From: Haematobia irritans
Lineage: Eukaryota > Arthropoda > Insecta > Diptera > Muscidae
Reading direction: 5' to 3'
Length of the DNA: 64,000 nt
NCBI RefSeq assembly: GCF_050003625.1
Contig: NC_134398.1
Location: forward strand, 111,576,145-111,640,144
The notes beneath the pieces are model-generated. The model was not told the DNA's origin, made no database searches, and saw nothing but the letters and a program-made list of their open reading frames with translations. The translations under genes and the position numbers were made by a program. This document shows positions 22,571 through 35,800 of the stretch, in pieces (the stretch's first letter is position 1; each line of letters starts with the position of its first letter).

Positions 22571-22608
22571 GCAAAGTTAAAAAAGAAAGAAAATTAATAG
22601 TAAAAAAC

Positions 22609-22914
<306 letters not shown>

Positions 22915-22959
22915 GCAAAGTTAAAAAAGAAAGAAAATTAATAGTAAAAAACATTTAAA

Positions 22960-23177
<218 letters not shown>

Positions 23178-23217
23178 ATGTTTTTTACTATTAATTTTCT
23201 TTCTTTTTTAACTTTGC

Positions 23218-23505
<288 letters not shown>

Positions 23506-23544
23506 TGTTTTTCACTATTAATTTTCTTTCTTTTTTAACTTTGC

Positions 23545-23894
23545 GGGAGCCACCGTGGTGGAATGGTTAGCATGCCCGCCTTGCATACACAAGGTCGTGG
23601 GTTCGATTCCTGCTACGACCGAACACCAAGAAATTTTTCTGCGGTGGATTTCCCACATCGGTAATGCTGGTGACATTTCTGAGGGTTTCAAAGCTTCTCT
23701 AAGTGGTTTCACTGGAATGTGGAACTCCGTTAGGACTCGGCTATAAAAAAGAGGTCCCTTGTCATTGAGCTTAACATGGAATCGGGCAGCACTCAGTGAT
23801 AAGAGAGAAGTTCACCACTGTGGTGTCACAATGGACTGAATAGTCTATGTGAGCCTGATACATCGGGCTGCCACATAACCTAACCTAACCTAAC
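23545..23894 (+). mobile_element. tRNA-headed SINE, full length, inverted partner
   Basis: Head, body, LINE-like tail and CCTAA repeats as in 22216-22570, in the opposite orientation. The head contains TGGAATGGTTAGCATG and GGTTCGATTCC. Differences from the partner are few. Confidence 0.9.
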
Positions 23895-24321
23895 TCGCGT
23901 AGAGCTCGCCAATAAATGCAAACGCATCAATTGATACATTTGTTCGGTTTTTCTTCTTATTTAAATGCATGCTCTGATTTAATAGAAAGTAGCCAGTAAG
24001 CATTTTTATTATTAAAACTAAGTCTTAGTTCTAAGTAACATACAAAGAAACATTGCACTTCATTTTTATTCACCCAATAAAGAAGTAGACCGGCGCTCGA
24101 CGCGTCGTTAACTAAAGTAAAAAGTTTGTTTTTTATTTTTGGTTGGAAAGTTGAAAGAGTCCAGGCGACTCTAAGAAATTATTTTTTTCTACTCAAGGAC
24201 CCAACCATCATAACTGGTGCCCGAGCGAATTCTAAAAGACACAATCGCGAGCCATTTTTAAAGGATAAAAGCCCGAGAAAATGTACACGGTCAATATCCC
24301 GCGCGAAGTGTAATATCGTGA
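23895..24321 (+). mobile_element. LTR retrotransposon fragment with primer site, inverted partner
   Basis: Matches the minus-strand sequence of 21790-22215. The primer-site-like motif TGGTGCCCGAGCGAATTC starts at 24215. It breaks off at about 24321, where TGTTTTTTACTATTAATTTT, the sequence found before the SINE, appears again. That could be a second LTR start after internal loss, or a rearrangement junction. Confidence 0.6.
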
Positions 24322-24410
24322 GATGTTTTTTACTATTAATTTTCTTTTTTTTAACTTTTTGTGCCCAATTGTTCCTTTTCCGTTTGAATTTTTATCACCC
24401 TAAACCATCC

Positions 24411-25334
24411 AGTGGTTAGGCTATAATAACTTTGACCTGCCAAAAAATGTGCCTACCAGAAATTTTGATTTTAGACCCCATAAAATATATACCGATCGAC
24501 TCAGAATCACATCCTGAGTCGATCTAGCCCTTGGTGTCCGTCCGTCCGTCTGGCTGACCGTCCATGTATTTCTTGTTCGCAGGATTCCGGTAGCAATTAT
24601 TAACCGATATACTTGTATCGCCCGATTTTCCCACATTTGTCTATAAGTCCCTTATTTATCAACCGATCTTACCCAAAGTTGGCCAAATCTAATTTTCTAT
24701 AGGAATCAAAAAATTATCGAAATCGGTTGGGATATAGCTCATATACATATGTATCACCCGATTTTCCAAATTTACCCCTAATAACTATATTTCTGACCAT
24801 AATAGACTTACTTATTAACCGATCCTACTCAAATTTAGCACAAAGTAACCTTCTCCGGTATCAACCATACATGGGTGCTATATCAGATTTAGATATAGCA
24901 CCCATATATATGCATACCAAATTTGGTCATAATACTTTTAATTATTAACCAATGTTACTCAAATTTCAAATTTTGAAGTATTAGCCGATCGTAACTAGAC
25001 TTACATGTAGCTCTTACATAAATCTATTTCCCAAGATTCACAAATTTGGATTTATTACCCACACTAATTGAGCGATTACCTCTTTTTTAATAATGTACTC
25101 AATATTAGTGGCATACTAACTCTGTAGGTACGGAATCAACTATAGCTCCTAATATCAGACAATTCTGTTCTGATTGTGATAAAACTCCCATAAACATGTA
25201 CCCCGTAATGTTCTTAAATATGGAAATGCAAACTTATACCATTGGTACCCCACAAACAATGTTTACTATTTCAGTAGTGGTGGTTTAGGATATGATATAG
25301 TCGGCCCGTCCGACTTTCTACTTTCCTTACTTGT
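24411..25334 (+). repeat. Dispersed element with tandem 'CCCATATATAT...CGATTT' subrepeats (copy 1)
   Basis: Begins with GGCTATAATAACTTTGAC and GACCCCATAAAATATATACC, then CTGAGTCGATCTAGCCC and GTCCGTCCGTCTGGC, then diverged subrepeats with ACCGATTTT, CCCATATATATG and TTTGGCACA-like parts, and ends GATATAGTCGGC...TACTTGTTTTT. The same order is seen at 60181-62558 and, inverted, at 43677-45132. No coding capacity seen. Confidence 0.65.
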
Positions 25335-26170
25335 TTTTCATTAAATTCGTTGCGGCAATTATCTGTAAATTTAGAATTACTTCCATATTTAGAAATACTT
25401 ACATATAACTAATACATGTTTTGTAAAACAATAAATTGTCCGAAATAAATTTAAAATTACACTTGTTATCATCGCTAGAACACTCTATTGTGTTCTTAAA
25501 AAAGTAACGAATTCTTTTTTTATTTCTTCTTGTAACGCAAGCGGTAATATAACACTTCATGTCTTTTTGTTTTTACTCACTTTTTTATTTTTCTTTTCAC
25601 TTTAATCAATTAGCTCTTTATTTTCGGCATGTGCGACCACCTTCTTTACACATTGAACTAAACTCATCAACTAATATATTTATTATTGTATTATCAGTTT
25701 TTATTGGGAAAAAGTATACTTCAATAGGAGGACTGCAGTCCTCGGACAGGGTTGAATACTCTGTGTCTACTCTATGACGTCTGGTAGTGTACCTGTTATT
25801 ATGACCGTTGGTTTAATCAATCACTTATAATGACTTTTGGAGTGTTCGGGTAATGATTTGACAATACTTTTGAAATTATAGTTACATATGTATTTTTATT
25901 TGTCGATGGAATATTTTTCAACTCTCGAATAATAAATAGTTCATGTGTATGCCTTCCTTATAATGGGTCAGAAAAGATCGAAGTGTGCGCTTTAATACAG
26001 CTCAAATCCATGAAACAACCGAGCTTCAGATTTTAAATTTATCTTATTTATTTTTTCGATTGGTATTTATTTTAATCCATTGTTTATTAATAAATAAAAA
26101 GAATTTGTTTCTATCAAATAAACAAATGCTGCATAAGAACATATAACATTCGAATTGGCCGTATTACATT
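25335..26170. other. AT-rich spacer, nothing recognised
   Basis: No supported gene. It lies downstream of the CLIP-gene zinc-knuckle exons. Confidence 0.4.
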
Positions 26171-26171
26171 A

Positions 26172-26573
26172 AATCCCAGCAAAAAATGGAGAACTATTTC
26201 AGCAGGATTGTAAGGGAGAGAGGCAGTACCAACTGCTTACAAAACAACCGAATCAGCGCTGATTTTAGTGGGCGATGTCGCGATTTATAGGAGCTTCAAC
26301 ATAGCGCTGATATAATTGCTCATTTCAATAACAATATTGCTCATTTCTGAGCAATATTATTAGTTGTATGAAAGAAAACAGCACTACCTTTCGCGCATCT
26401 ATACTGCATGAATTGGTTGCAATAACGTAAACGATTGATCCTAAACTGGTTTGATTACTCGTTTACGTTATTGCCGCCGATACATGCAGAGTGGATGCAC
26501 TGCCTACTTTATTGTATACCAAAAAGCGCAACTAAATTTTACTGCTGAAATATTTTTTGCTGGGATTTATATT
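26172..26573. mobile_element. TIR element with CCCAGCAAAAAAT ends
   Basis: The left end reads CCCAGCAAAAAATGGAGAAC and the right end ATATTTTTTGCTGGG; CTATTTCAGCAG and CTGCTGAAATA are also inverted. About 400 bp. The inner parts contain the inverted pair GAATTGGTTGCAATAACG/CGTTATTGCCG. It lies about 200 bp beyond the stop codon of the long CLIP isoform, so the 3' UTR may run into it. Confidence 0.6.
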
Positions 26574-26771
26574 CGGTGCTTAAAGAATTTAATAATTTGC
26601 ATGTCATCCATTTACATATTGATCTACTGGTATATGCGTATATAAAATCACAGCAATAATTACAATCGTATATGCGTGTGTAGACGATGTAGATATAAGA
26701 GGCGTTTTACAAATACATAAATTATGTTAAATATTACACTAACTGATTTAGATAAATTAACACAAAGTAAA

Positions 26772-26815
26772 CTAATAACAGTCATCATCACATTCTCCAG
26801 CTTCGTGGCCAAATA
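26772..26815 (-). CDS. CLIP-190: CLIP-190 terminal exon: second zinc knuckle and tail
   Basis: After TTTCAG at 26816-26821, the exon encodes VFGHEAGECDDDCY and a TAG stop. It completes the second knuckle (C-x2-C from the previous exon, x4-H-x4-C here). The protein ends in an acidic-aromatic tail (DDDCY) similar in position to the DDETF end of human CLIP-170, which takes part in autoinhibition by binding CAP-Gly domains. The intron before it is 76 bp. Confidence 0.9.
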
Positions 26816-29800
26816 CTGAAATGAAATAACAAAAAGCAAAGATTAGTTGTTATCCGATAATTAATAAATATCTGATATTTGTGTTTTGTACCTTCACATG
26901 ATTCGCAATACTTGCGAGGTTCAGGTAATTTTCTTTCCTTTGATCCATTTTTTCTATCCTCTCTTGGCGGGGGCGAGTAGTCTCTATCGTCGGAAGCTTG
27001 TAGGGGACAATCTTCGGTTTCATGCTTGTCAAATTCATCGCATATATCACAAAATACACGGGGCGCTGGCTTTCTTCTCGTTATTAGTTCGAAGGCTTTG
27101 GGCCTGGAAGAATGTTTTAGATTTTGTTAAAAGTTTTAAACAACATTTAAAATAAAAATGTTATGAAACCGTATAAATTAATATAGAACATTAGAAGCCA
27201 CAGTCTACCGCAATTTGAGAACCAACCAACCAATTCAAACCCCTTGGCTATACTGGCGACATTTCTAAGCATTTAACACTCGTCTATATATACGAATGTC
27301 CACTATGTATTTCTAGTAGAGAAAGAAATAAAGGAAATTAATATAAGAGTCGGCTAAACTCGAACTTAGTACCCTTGTTAAGATTCTAAATAATAACCAA
27401 TTCCAATACAAAGTTTATATAATTTAACCTTTAACAGGTGAGGTGAAATTTTTGTGCGTACTTTGTCACGAGGGGTAAATTTGACCCCTTTTACATAAAT
27501 ATTTTTTGTTTATAAAAAATACCTTTTTATTATTTTAGTATTGATTAGAACACATTATACTTAATGAAAATAAAATAATATTTCGAAATATTAAATGTAC
27601 TTTCCAAAATTAAAGGGCACTTTATTTCACAAGCCTTATTCTTAATACCAAAAAAACCTGTGTTGAGGGGGTAAATGTTACCACCACGTGGGCAGTTAAA
27701 GGTTAAAATGAATTATTAAAGAAAAGCAACCGTGTGAAAACCATTTTCGCTCTATATTACGAAGCGACCAGTAACTAATTTGGAAATTCTCAACGGTAAC
27801 GGCTTGAACAATACCGTCGATTAAATATTAATGCTATTTGGGAATACAATTATATAATGCACTGCAAATAATATAATAATGTCGCAAAAGCTGCCAAATA
27901 TGGTTGAAATCGGTTCACCTACAGAACCCTCATTCCCCCAGTCCGATTTACTTCCATCAAAGTATTTGTTATGTAAATGTAAATTACATGCATTAATTTC
28001 ATCTATATATTAAGACCAAATATGTACACGCTCACAAAAAATCGCTTCTGTAACATATACTCCCAAACATATTTTGCTTCAAGCATATACATTTTTGGGT
28101 ATTGCCCAAACATTTATATGTTTGATCTCTTCCAATATATAATATGTTTGAAAGCATATTGGTCTAAACAATATATGTTTGGGTAGTCTAAGTTCCAAAC
28201 ATTTTGTATTTTTGCATCCAAATTCAATAATGTTGTCTTCCAAAAAACAATATGTTATTATGTGAACATATAATATGTTTGGAAGCATTTTGCACCCAAA
28301 AATATTATATGCTTAAAAAAATTCTCCCAAACAATATTGTGCTCAAAATTTTATTTATTTATTTATTTATATATTTACAATCATAATGAATTATGAAAAT
28401 AAACAGGTAATAATATAGGTGCTAACAACATAGGTTTTCGACCTGAATGCTCAAAATTTTGTTTCTGCCCAATTGTATATTCTCCCACATCTTTCTCACT
28501 AACCTAACCTAACCTTCTCACTTCCACGAGATTTTTTAGTTCTTAGCACCTTTTTCTGTAATACAAACATTGTAGAAGAAATTATTCAATTGTATGATTT
28601 TTTTTTATTTTAATTTTACCTTTTGCCGGACGGGGATTCGAACAGCGGACCACACAGTTTGTACACCCTCAAAAAAAATCGCTTCTTTAACATATGTTCC
28701 AAACATATTTTGCAGGAAGCACATATATTATTGCATACTGCCGAAACATTAATATGTTTGTTTTATGTGAACATATTATATGTTTGGAAGCATTTTGAGC
28801 CAAAAATATTATATGCTTGGAAGAATTTTTCCCAAAGACGATTGTGCTCATTCCCTAACATACTCGTAATTTTCACTTCCACGAAATTTTTTAGTTATTG
28901 GAACCTTTCTCTGTAATACAAATAATGTTGAAGAAATTATTCACTTTTATACATTTTTTAAATTTTACCTTTCGCCTGCACGGAGAATCGAACCGAGGAC
29001 CATACAGTTTGTAAGCCAACACACTATCCACTGGGCTACGTAGCTGTTATAGTCACCAGTAGATAATTATCGTTTTAAGTTACATTTATATAGCATAGTT
29101 TGCAGCGCCCACGAGCCCATGCAAACATAACATTATTTAACAGAAACATACATTTGTTTGCCACGTGGAGCAGTGGTTAGCATGTCTGCCTTGCATGCAA
29201 AGGGTCGTGGGTTCAATCCCTGCTCCGACCGAACATTTTTTTTTTTTTTTTTTTTAATTTACACATTTATATTTATACTATATTAAATTTTTTGAAATGA
29301 AACTTCGAAATGTGTGTTATTAAAGATTTATAGTCAGTAACAGTGCTTGATATAAACGAAATTGACTGATTTTTGGATAAAATATTATTTTTTATTGCAA
29401 AAATAACAATCTTGTAATAAAAAACTGTTTTTGTACAAAACTTTAAAATTTGGAAGGAATTCAAAAACTAACAAAAGAAGAACGTGGAGTCGAGTATAAA
29501 CATACATACATAATTTTATAATATAAACATAAATTTATTTAGGAGTGAACAGTTTTTTACTAACATTTAACACCATCGCTCTAAAATTCCTTTTATTTTT
29601 CTTTAATAATTCATTTTAAAGAAAATAAACTTTTTAAATTGTTTTAGCTGTAAAACTCGAACTTAATGCCCGCTTTTATATTTGATGGTGTCCGTCAACT
29701 CCTCGTGGACTACTTTTTAATAAAGAGGAACTAAAGTTTGTTTTTTTACATTTTACTGTGTAATTTTTCACTATTTCCTCCTTATTTCATTTTACTGTCC

Positions 29801-32800
29801 CAACTCTAAAAAGAGTATAGTGCCCTTTCGTTATTTTTATGAAGACCCCTGATTTCTTTTAACGAAGCAAGAAAAAAATTGGGCCCATAATGTCAAAATG
29901 ATAAACAAAACACATACATAAAATGCTGCTCTCAAGGCGAAAACATATGCTGTTTGTTTTTCAAATGTCTATTCTCTTGGTTCCGAATGTCTATTCTCTT
30001 TATTCAAATTAAATAATATTTAGACTTAAACATATCAAATTTTTGGCCTTATCATAAAACAGTTTTCCGAAACAACATACAAGCGGTTTCACAGAAATTG
30101 TTCTCTTTTGACTCTTTTGCTGTGTTATATTGATATCTTTCGTCAACTCTCCCGGTTTCCATCTCTATTTCTCTCTATACTCTCTCTGTCGATTTGAATA
30201 AAATATCACAACATATGTATGTTTAGTCGAAATTTGTAAATTTATATATGTTTGTATTCACACATATGATTTTTATGAAACATTGATGCCCCAAACATAA
30301 TATATTCTAACATATTAACATAGATGTCCCAAACATTTAGTGTTAGTTTAGGAACATTACATGTTCGCACTTAAAAATATTGTGGTTTAAAATCGTGCCC
30401 GAAACACATTTTGTTTATATCGGAACATATGAAAAACATATTTTTCTAACAGTGTAAGGATCAAAGAAGTAGCTGATCAATTGCCCAAGGAAAAATAAAA
30501 TGTTAATTTTGTAATAACAAGCAACAACCACCAACTTAATTCAATATCGCTCCGTTAAATAGCGCTCCAAGCTACTAAACACATATATGTTTATAGGCTA
30601 TTTCTAAATTAATATATGTTTGCATCCAAGCATATTATATTTACAAACATTTTATGTCCCAAACATAATATGTTCTAACATATTAACATATATGTCCCAA
30701 ACATGTTATGCTAGTTTATGAACATTATATGCTTGCACTTAAAAATATTGTGTTTAAAAATTTGTGTTCCAAACATATAATGTTTATAGCCAAACATATG
30801 AAAAACAGTATTTTTCATCCGTGTATTTGTGGTTGGATTTTCATATATAGTTATATTGACCTCATTCAATTTTACTATAAAGTAGTCGTTTATGGTATCA
30901 TCTAATTGTGTAAATATAACCATAACAATACGCAAAATGTTTAATTGCCAATAACTCTTGAACCTATATGACTCTACACCCTCAAAAATAATCGCTTCTG
31001 TAACATATACTCCCAAACACATTTCGCTTCAAGCATATAAATTTTTGGGTATTGCCCAAACATTTATATGTTTGATTTCTTCCAATATATAATATGTTTG
31101 AAAGCATATTGGTCTAAACAATATAATATGTTTGGGTAGTCTAAGTTCCAAACATTATGTATTTTTCCATCCAAATTCAATAATGTTTTCTTCCAAAAAA
31201 CTATATGTTATTATGTAAACATATAATATGTTTGGAAGCATTTGAACCCAAAAATATTATATCCTTAGAAGAATTTTCTCCCAAAGAAGATTCTGCCTAA
31301 TTGTATATTCCCTCACATTTTTCTCACTTCCACGAGTTTTTTTAGTTCTTAGCACCTTTTTCTGCAATACAAACATTGTAGAAGAAATTATTAAATTTTA
31401 TAATTTTTTTTTTAAATTTTACCTTTTTCGAATCCCCGAACAGCGGAGCACACAGTTTGTAAGCCAGCACACTATCCACTAGGCTATGTAGCTGTTATAG
31501 TCAACAAGAGATAATTATGCGGCGCCCACGAGCCGTTGCAAACATAACATTGTTTAACAACAGAACATAGTTAAACATACATTTGTTGGCGACGTGGATC
31601 AGTGGTTGGTACGTCCGCCTTGCATGCCAAGGGTCCTGGGTTCGATCCCTGCTTCGACCGACACCATTTTTTTTTTACTATTTTTATTTTTTTATATATA
31701 TTCCAAATACGTTCGGAATATCCCGAAAAGGTGTTCAACATTACATACTATTATATTAATTTTTTACTACGAAACTGTAAAGTGTGTCTTATAAAAGACT
31801 TAAAGTCAGAAAAGAACAGTGCTTGATATAAACGAAATGGACTGAGTTCAAATCATATATTATTTTTTTATTGCAAAAATAAAAATTTTGTAACAAAAAA
31901 AGGTTTTTGTATACATGTTTGAAATTTTCGAAGAAATTCAAAAACTCTTAAAAAAGAAGAACGTGAAGTCGAGTATATATATATAAATATTTTTCCATCG
32001 AATCCTAAGGTTAACGATAACCATTCAAAAGCACATTATATTTAAATTCTAAACATTAATTTTACAACCAGCACATAAATTTATTTTGGTGTGCACAATT
32101 TTTGCTAGCATGTAGCACCATTAATTTAGAAATACAAATAAATATGAATTTTTATTTACGAATAATTTTGCACTTAATTTAATTCTTAAGGCCGGTATAA
32201 AGGTGGCATTATCGCGTTAAAATGGCCATGTTTACCCTTTTACTTTTCTTTATTAATTTATTTTAAAGAAAATAAACTTATTCAATTGTTGCTTTGGATC
32301 CCCACCATGTTATAAAACAATTTACCGAAAAAAGTTATAATGTTATTTTGGTTTTACCGATTGGAGTTTTGCCACTAAAATGAGAAATAATTTTAGCGGC
32401 ATAACTCGAACTCAATGCTCGCTTTTATTTTCGAAAGAATCCATCAACTCCTCTTGGACTACTCATTATTTGTTGTTCATGTATTTGTTGTTCACAGGAT
32501 TCCGGTCGCAATTATTAACCGATTTTGATGAAATTTGGCACAGGGAGTTTTTTGGGCACAAGAACGAACGCTATTGAATTTGGAAGAAATCGGATCAAAT
32601 TTAGATATAGCTCCCATATATATGTATCGCCCGATTTCGACAAATGGGGTCACGCTGTGCCCCCATAAAATAAAACTCAATTGAACAAATAATACAATGT
32701 TTGTACTATAATTTTCTCGAAGAGGAGCGGAGCGGAGCGATTTTTTTTCTCGGAGCGGAGCGGTTTTTTTTTCTCCGGAGCGGAAGCGGAGCGGAGCGCA

Positions 32801-35800
32801 AAAAATGGACCGCTCCGGATCCCTGGTATAAACACAAATATTTTCCATCGAATCCTAAAGTTATTTAACGATAACCATTCAAAAGAACATTATATTTAAA
32901 TCCTATACAATAATTTTACAATCCACACCTAAATTTATTTAGGTGTGGATTGTAAAATTAATTATCTCTTTGATAATTAATTTTAAATAAAATAATCTTT
33001 TTCAATTGTTATAATATAATTTTCCAAAAACGTCAAAGCCCCAACACATGCTCTTTTTCAAATATATATTCTCTTTGTTCCGAATGTCTTTTCGCTTTAC
33101 TCCGAATACTCATTTTAATATTTAAATAAAATAATATTGACCCTTAAGCATATCAAATTTTTGGGCAAGCTTCATTAACGTGCCAAGGCATAGCCAAAAC
33201 AAACGAACTCATTTAAGCATAGTTTTCCGAAACAACATACAAGCACTTTCACAGCAACCACAAATTTACCTCTTTTGATTTTCTCTCTGATATCTTTCGT
33301 CAACCCTCCCGGTTTCCATCTCTATTTCTTTCTCTATACTCTCTGAATAAAATATCGTAACATATATATGTTTACTCGAAATTTCTAAATTTATATATGT
33401 TTACATTCACACATATTACGTTTATGAAACATTGATATGTTAGAATATATTGTGTTTGGGACACAATATATTCTAACATACTAACATATGTGTCACAAAC
33501 ATTTTATGCTAATTTTGGAACATTATAGTTTTGTACTTAAATATATTGTGTTTAAAAAATATAGCCCGAGACACATTTAGTTTACATCGGAACATATGAA
33601 AAACATATTTTTCTAATTGTGTAGAAAAAAGGGTAAACGGCAAGATAGAGAATGGTATGGGAAAACACAGAAGAACTATAAGCACATTTGCAGTAATAGC
33701 AAGCACCAGTATTTTAATAATCTTATTTCGACAATAAATAGAATTGATAGCCAAAAAGAGTGGTGGAGTTGTGCTAAAGAAATAAGACACTTCATGTTGG
33801 AGCTGGGATAACAACTACAGAATGTGCGAAATACTTAGAAATTTTATTAAATCAACCTTTCTCAAAGTCGAATTGAAAAGTATTTAAAAAAAATTAACTG
33901 ATCAAAGCTCCGGGAGAAGATAGAGTCCCCTATGAATTTATAAAGAATACTCCAGATAACTTCCATACGTTGCTTCTCATATCGTATAATATGACTTTTA
34001 ATAATTGTGAAATAGATTAATTCTTTACCAAAACTATAAAATATCAATGAATTGCCGGGGAATTGCATTCTCGAACTGTGTTGTAAAAGTACTAATTGAT
34101 ATTCTCAATGAAAGACTGTTCAACTGGGTAGAGCCGCAGAAAATTTTAACGGAATACCAGGCTGGTTTTAGGAGAGGATATTGAACTATTGATAATATTT
34201 CATCAATAGTCTCAAATTTCAAGAGAAGAAAAAGAGATATGCTTGTTTTGTAGCCAAGGCAGCATTAGACAAAATATCAAGGCAAGCATTGATATCTAAA
34301 TTATTTGCAATGGGAATATCATACACTGTTAGAAAAATATGTTTTTCATATGTTCCGATATAAACAAAATGTGTTTCGGGCACAATTTTAAAACACAATA
34401 TATTTAAGTGCAAACATGTAATGCTCCTAAACTAACACTAAATGTTTGGGACATCTATGTTAATATGTTAGAATATATTATGTTTGGAGCATGAATGTTT
34501 CATAAAAATCATATGTGTGAATGCAAACATATATAAATTTACAAATTTCGACTAAACATACACACGTTGTGATATTTTATTCAAAGCGACAGAGAGAGTA
34601 TAGAGAAAGAAATAGAGATGGAAACCGGGAGAGTTGACAACAGATATCAACGTAACACAGCGAAAGAATCAAAAGAGAATAATTTCTGTGAAACCGCTTG
34701 TATGTTGTTTCGGAAAACTGTTTTATGATAAGGCCAAAAATTTGATATGCTTTAGTCTAAATATTATTTAATTTGAATAAAGAGAATGGACATTCGGAAC
34801 CAAGAGAATAGACATTTGAAAAACAAACAGCATATGTTTTCGCCTTGAGAGCAGCATTTTATGTATGTGTGGACATGTGTTTTGTTTATCATTTTGGCAT
34901 TATGGGCACAATTTTTTTCTTGGTTCGTTAAAAGAAATCAGGGGTCTTCATAAATATAACGAAAGGGCACTTTACACTTTTTAGAGTTGGGACAGTAAAA
35001 TGAAATAAGGAGGAAATAGTGAAAAATTACACAGTAAAATGTATAAAAATAAAGTTTAGTTCCTCTTTATTAATAAGTAGTCCACGAGGAGTTGATGGAC
35101 ACCTTCAAATATAAATGCGGGCATTAAGTTCGAGTTTTGCAGCTAAAACAATTTAAAAAGTTTATTTGCTTTAAAATGAAAAATAAAAGGCATTTTAGAG
35201 CGATGGTATTAAATGCTAGTAAAAAACTGTTCACGCCTAAATAAATTTATGTTTATTATAAAATTATTTATGTATGTTTATACTCGACTCCACGTTCTTA
35301 TTTTGTTAGAGTTTTTGAATTCCCTCCACATTTTAAAGTTTTGTACCAAAAACAGTTTTTTGTTACAAAATTGTTATTTTTGCAATAAAAAATAATATTT
35401 TATCCAAAAATCAGTTAATTTCGTTTATATCAAGCACTGTTACTGACTATAAATCTTAAATAACCCACATTTGAAAGTTTCAGTATAAAAACTTAATATT
35501 GTATAAATATAAATGTGTAAATTAAAAAAAAACCAAGTGTTCGGTCGGAGCAGGGATTGAACCCACGACCCTTTGCATGCAAGGCAGACATGCTAACCAC
35601 TGCTCCACGTGGCAGACAAATGTATGTTTCTATTAAATAATGTTATGTTTGCATGTGCTCGTGGGCACTGCAAACTATGCTATATAAATGTAACTTATAA
35701 CGATAATTATCTACTGGTGACTATAACAGCTACGTAGTCCAGTGGATAGAGTGTTGGCTTACAAACTGTATGGTCCTCGGTTCGATTCTCCGTGCAGGCG

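Larger units (their letters stand above)
28027..30823. mobile_element. CAC...GTG element, B type, interrupted by an A-type element
   Basis: The left end is CACGCTCACAAAAAATCGC and the complement of the right end CACGGATGAAAAATACTG, flanked by TA at 28025 and 30824. The intact sister at 40002-40977 aligns in the opposite orientation. The insertion 28664-30454 splits it inside a tRNA-like 3' half (CGAACAGCGGACCACACAGT). Without the insertion it measures about 1004 bp. Subterminal repeats are AAACATAT and TTTGGAAGCATAT variants. Confidence 0.85.
30977..33621. mobile_element. CAC...GTG element, A type, expanded by insertions
   Basis: The ends are CACCCTCAAAAATAATCGC and TTTTTCTAATTGTG, flanked by TA. 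It has the same order of parts as 28664-30454 (tRNA-like pair, AAACATAT repeats) but is 2645 bp long. The extra length comes from a MITE-like segment (32195-32430), a fragment of the CCCATATATAT element (32470-32643), a GGAGC-rich stretch and a direct duplication (31985-32110 and 32828-32950). Confidence 0.8.

Noticed and set aside
26850..27059. Minus-strand frame MYFVIYAMNLTSMKPK... as a gene
   Set aside because: It is the wrong frame of the CLIP-190 zinc-knuckle exon; the frame one base away carries the conserved knuckles.
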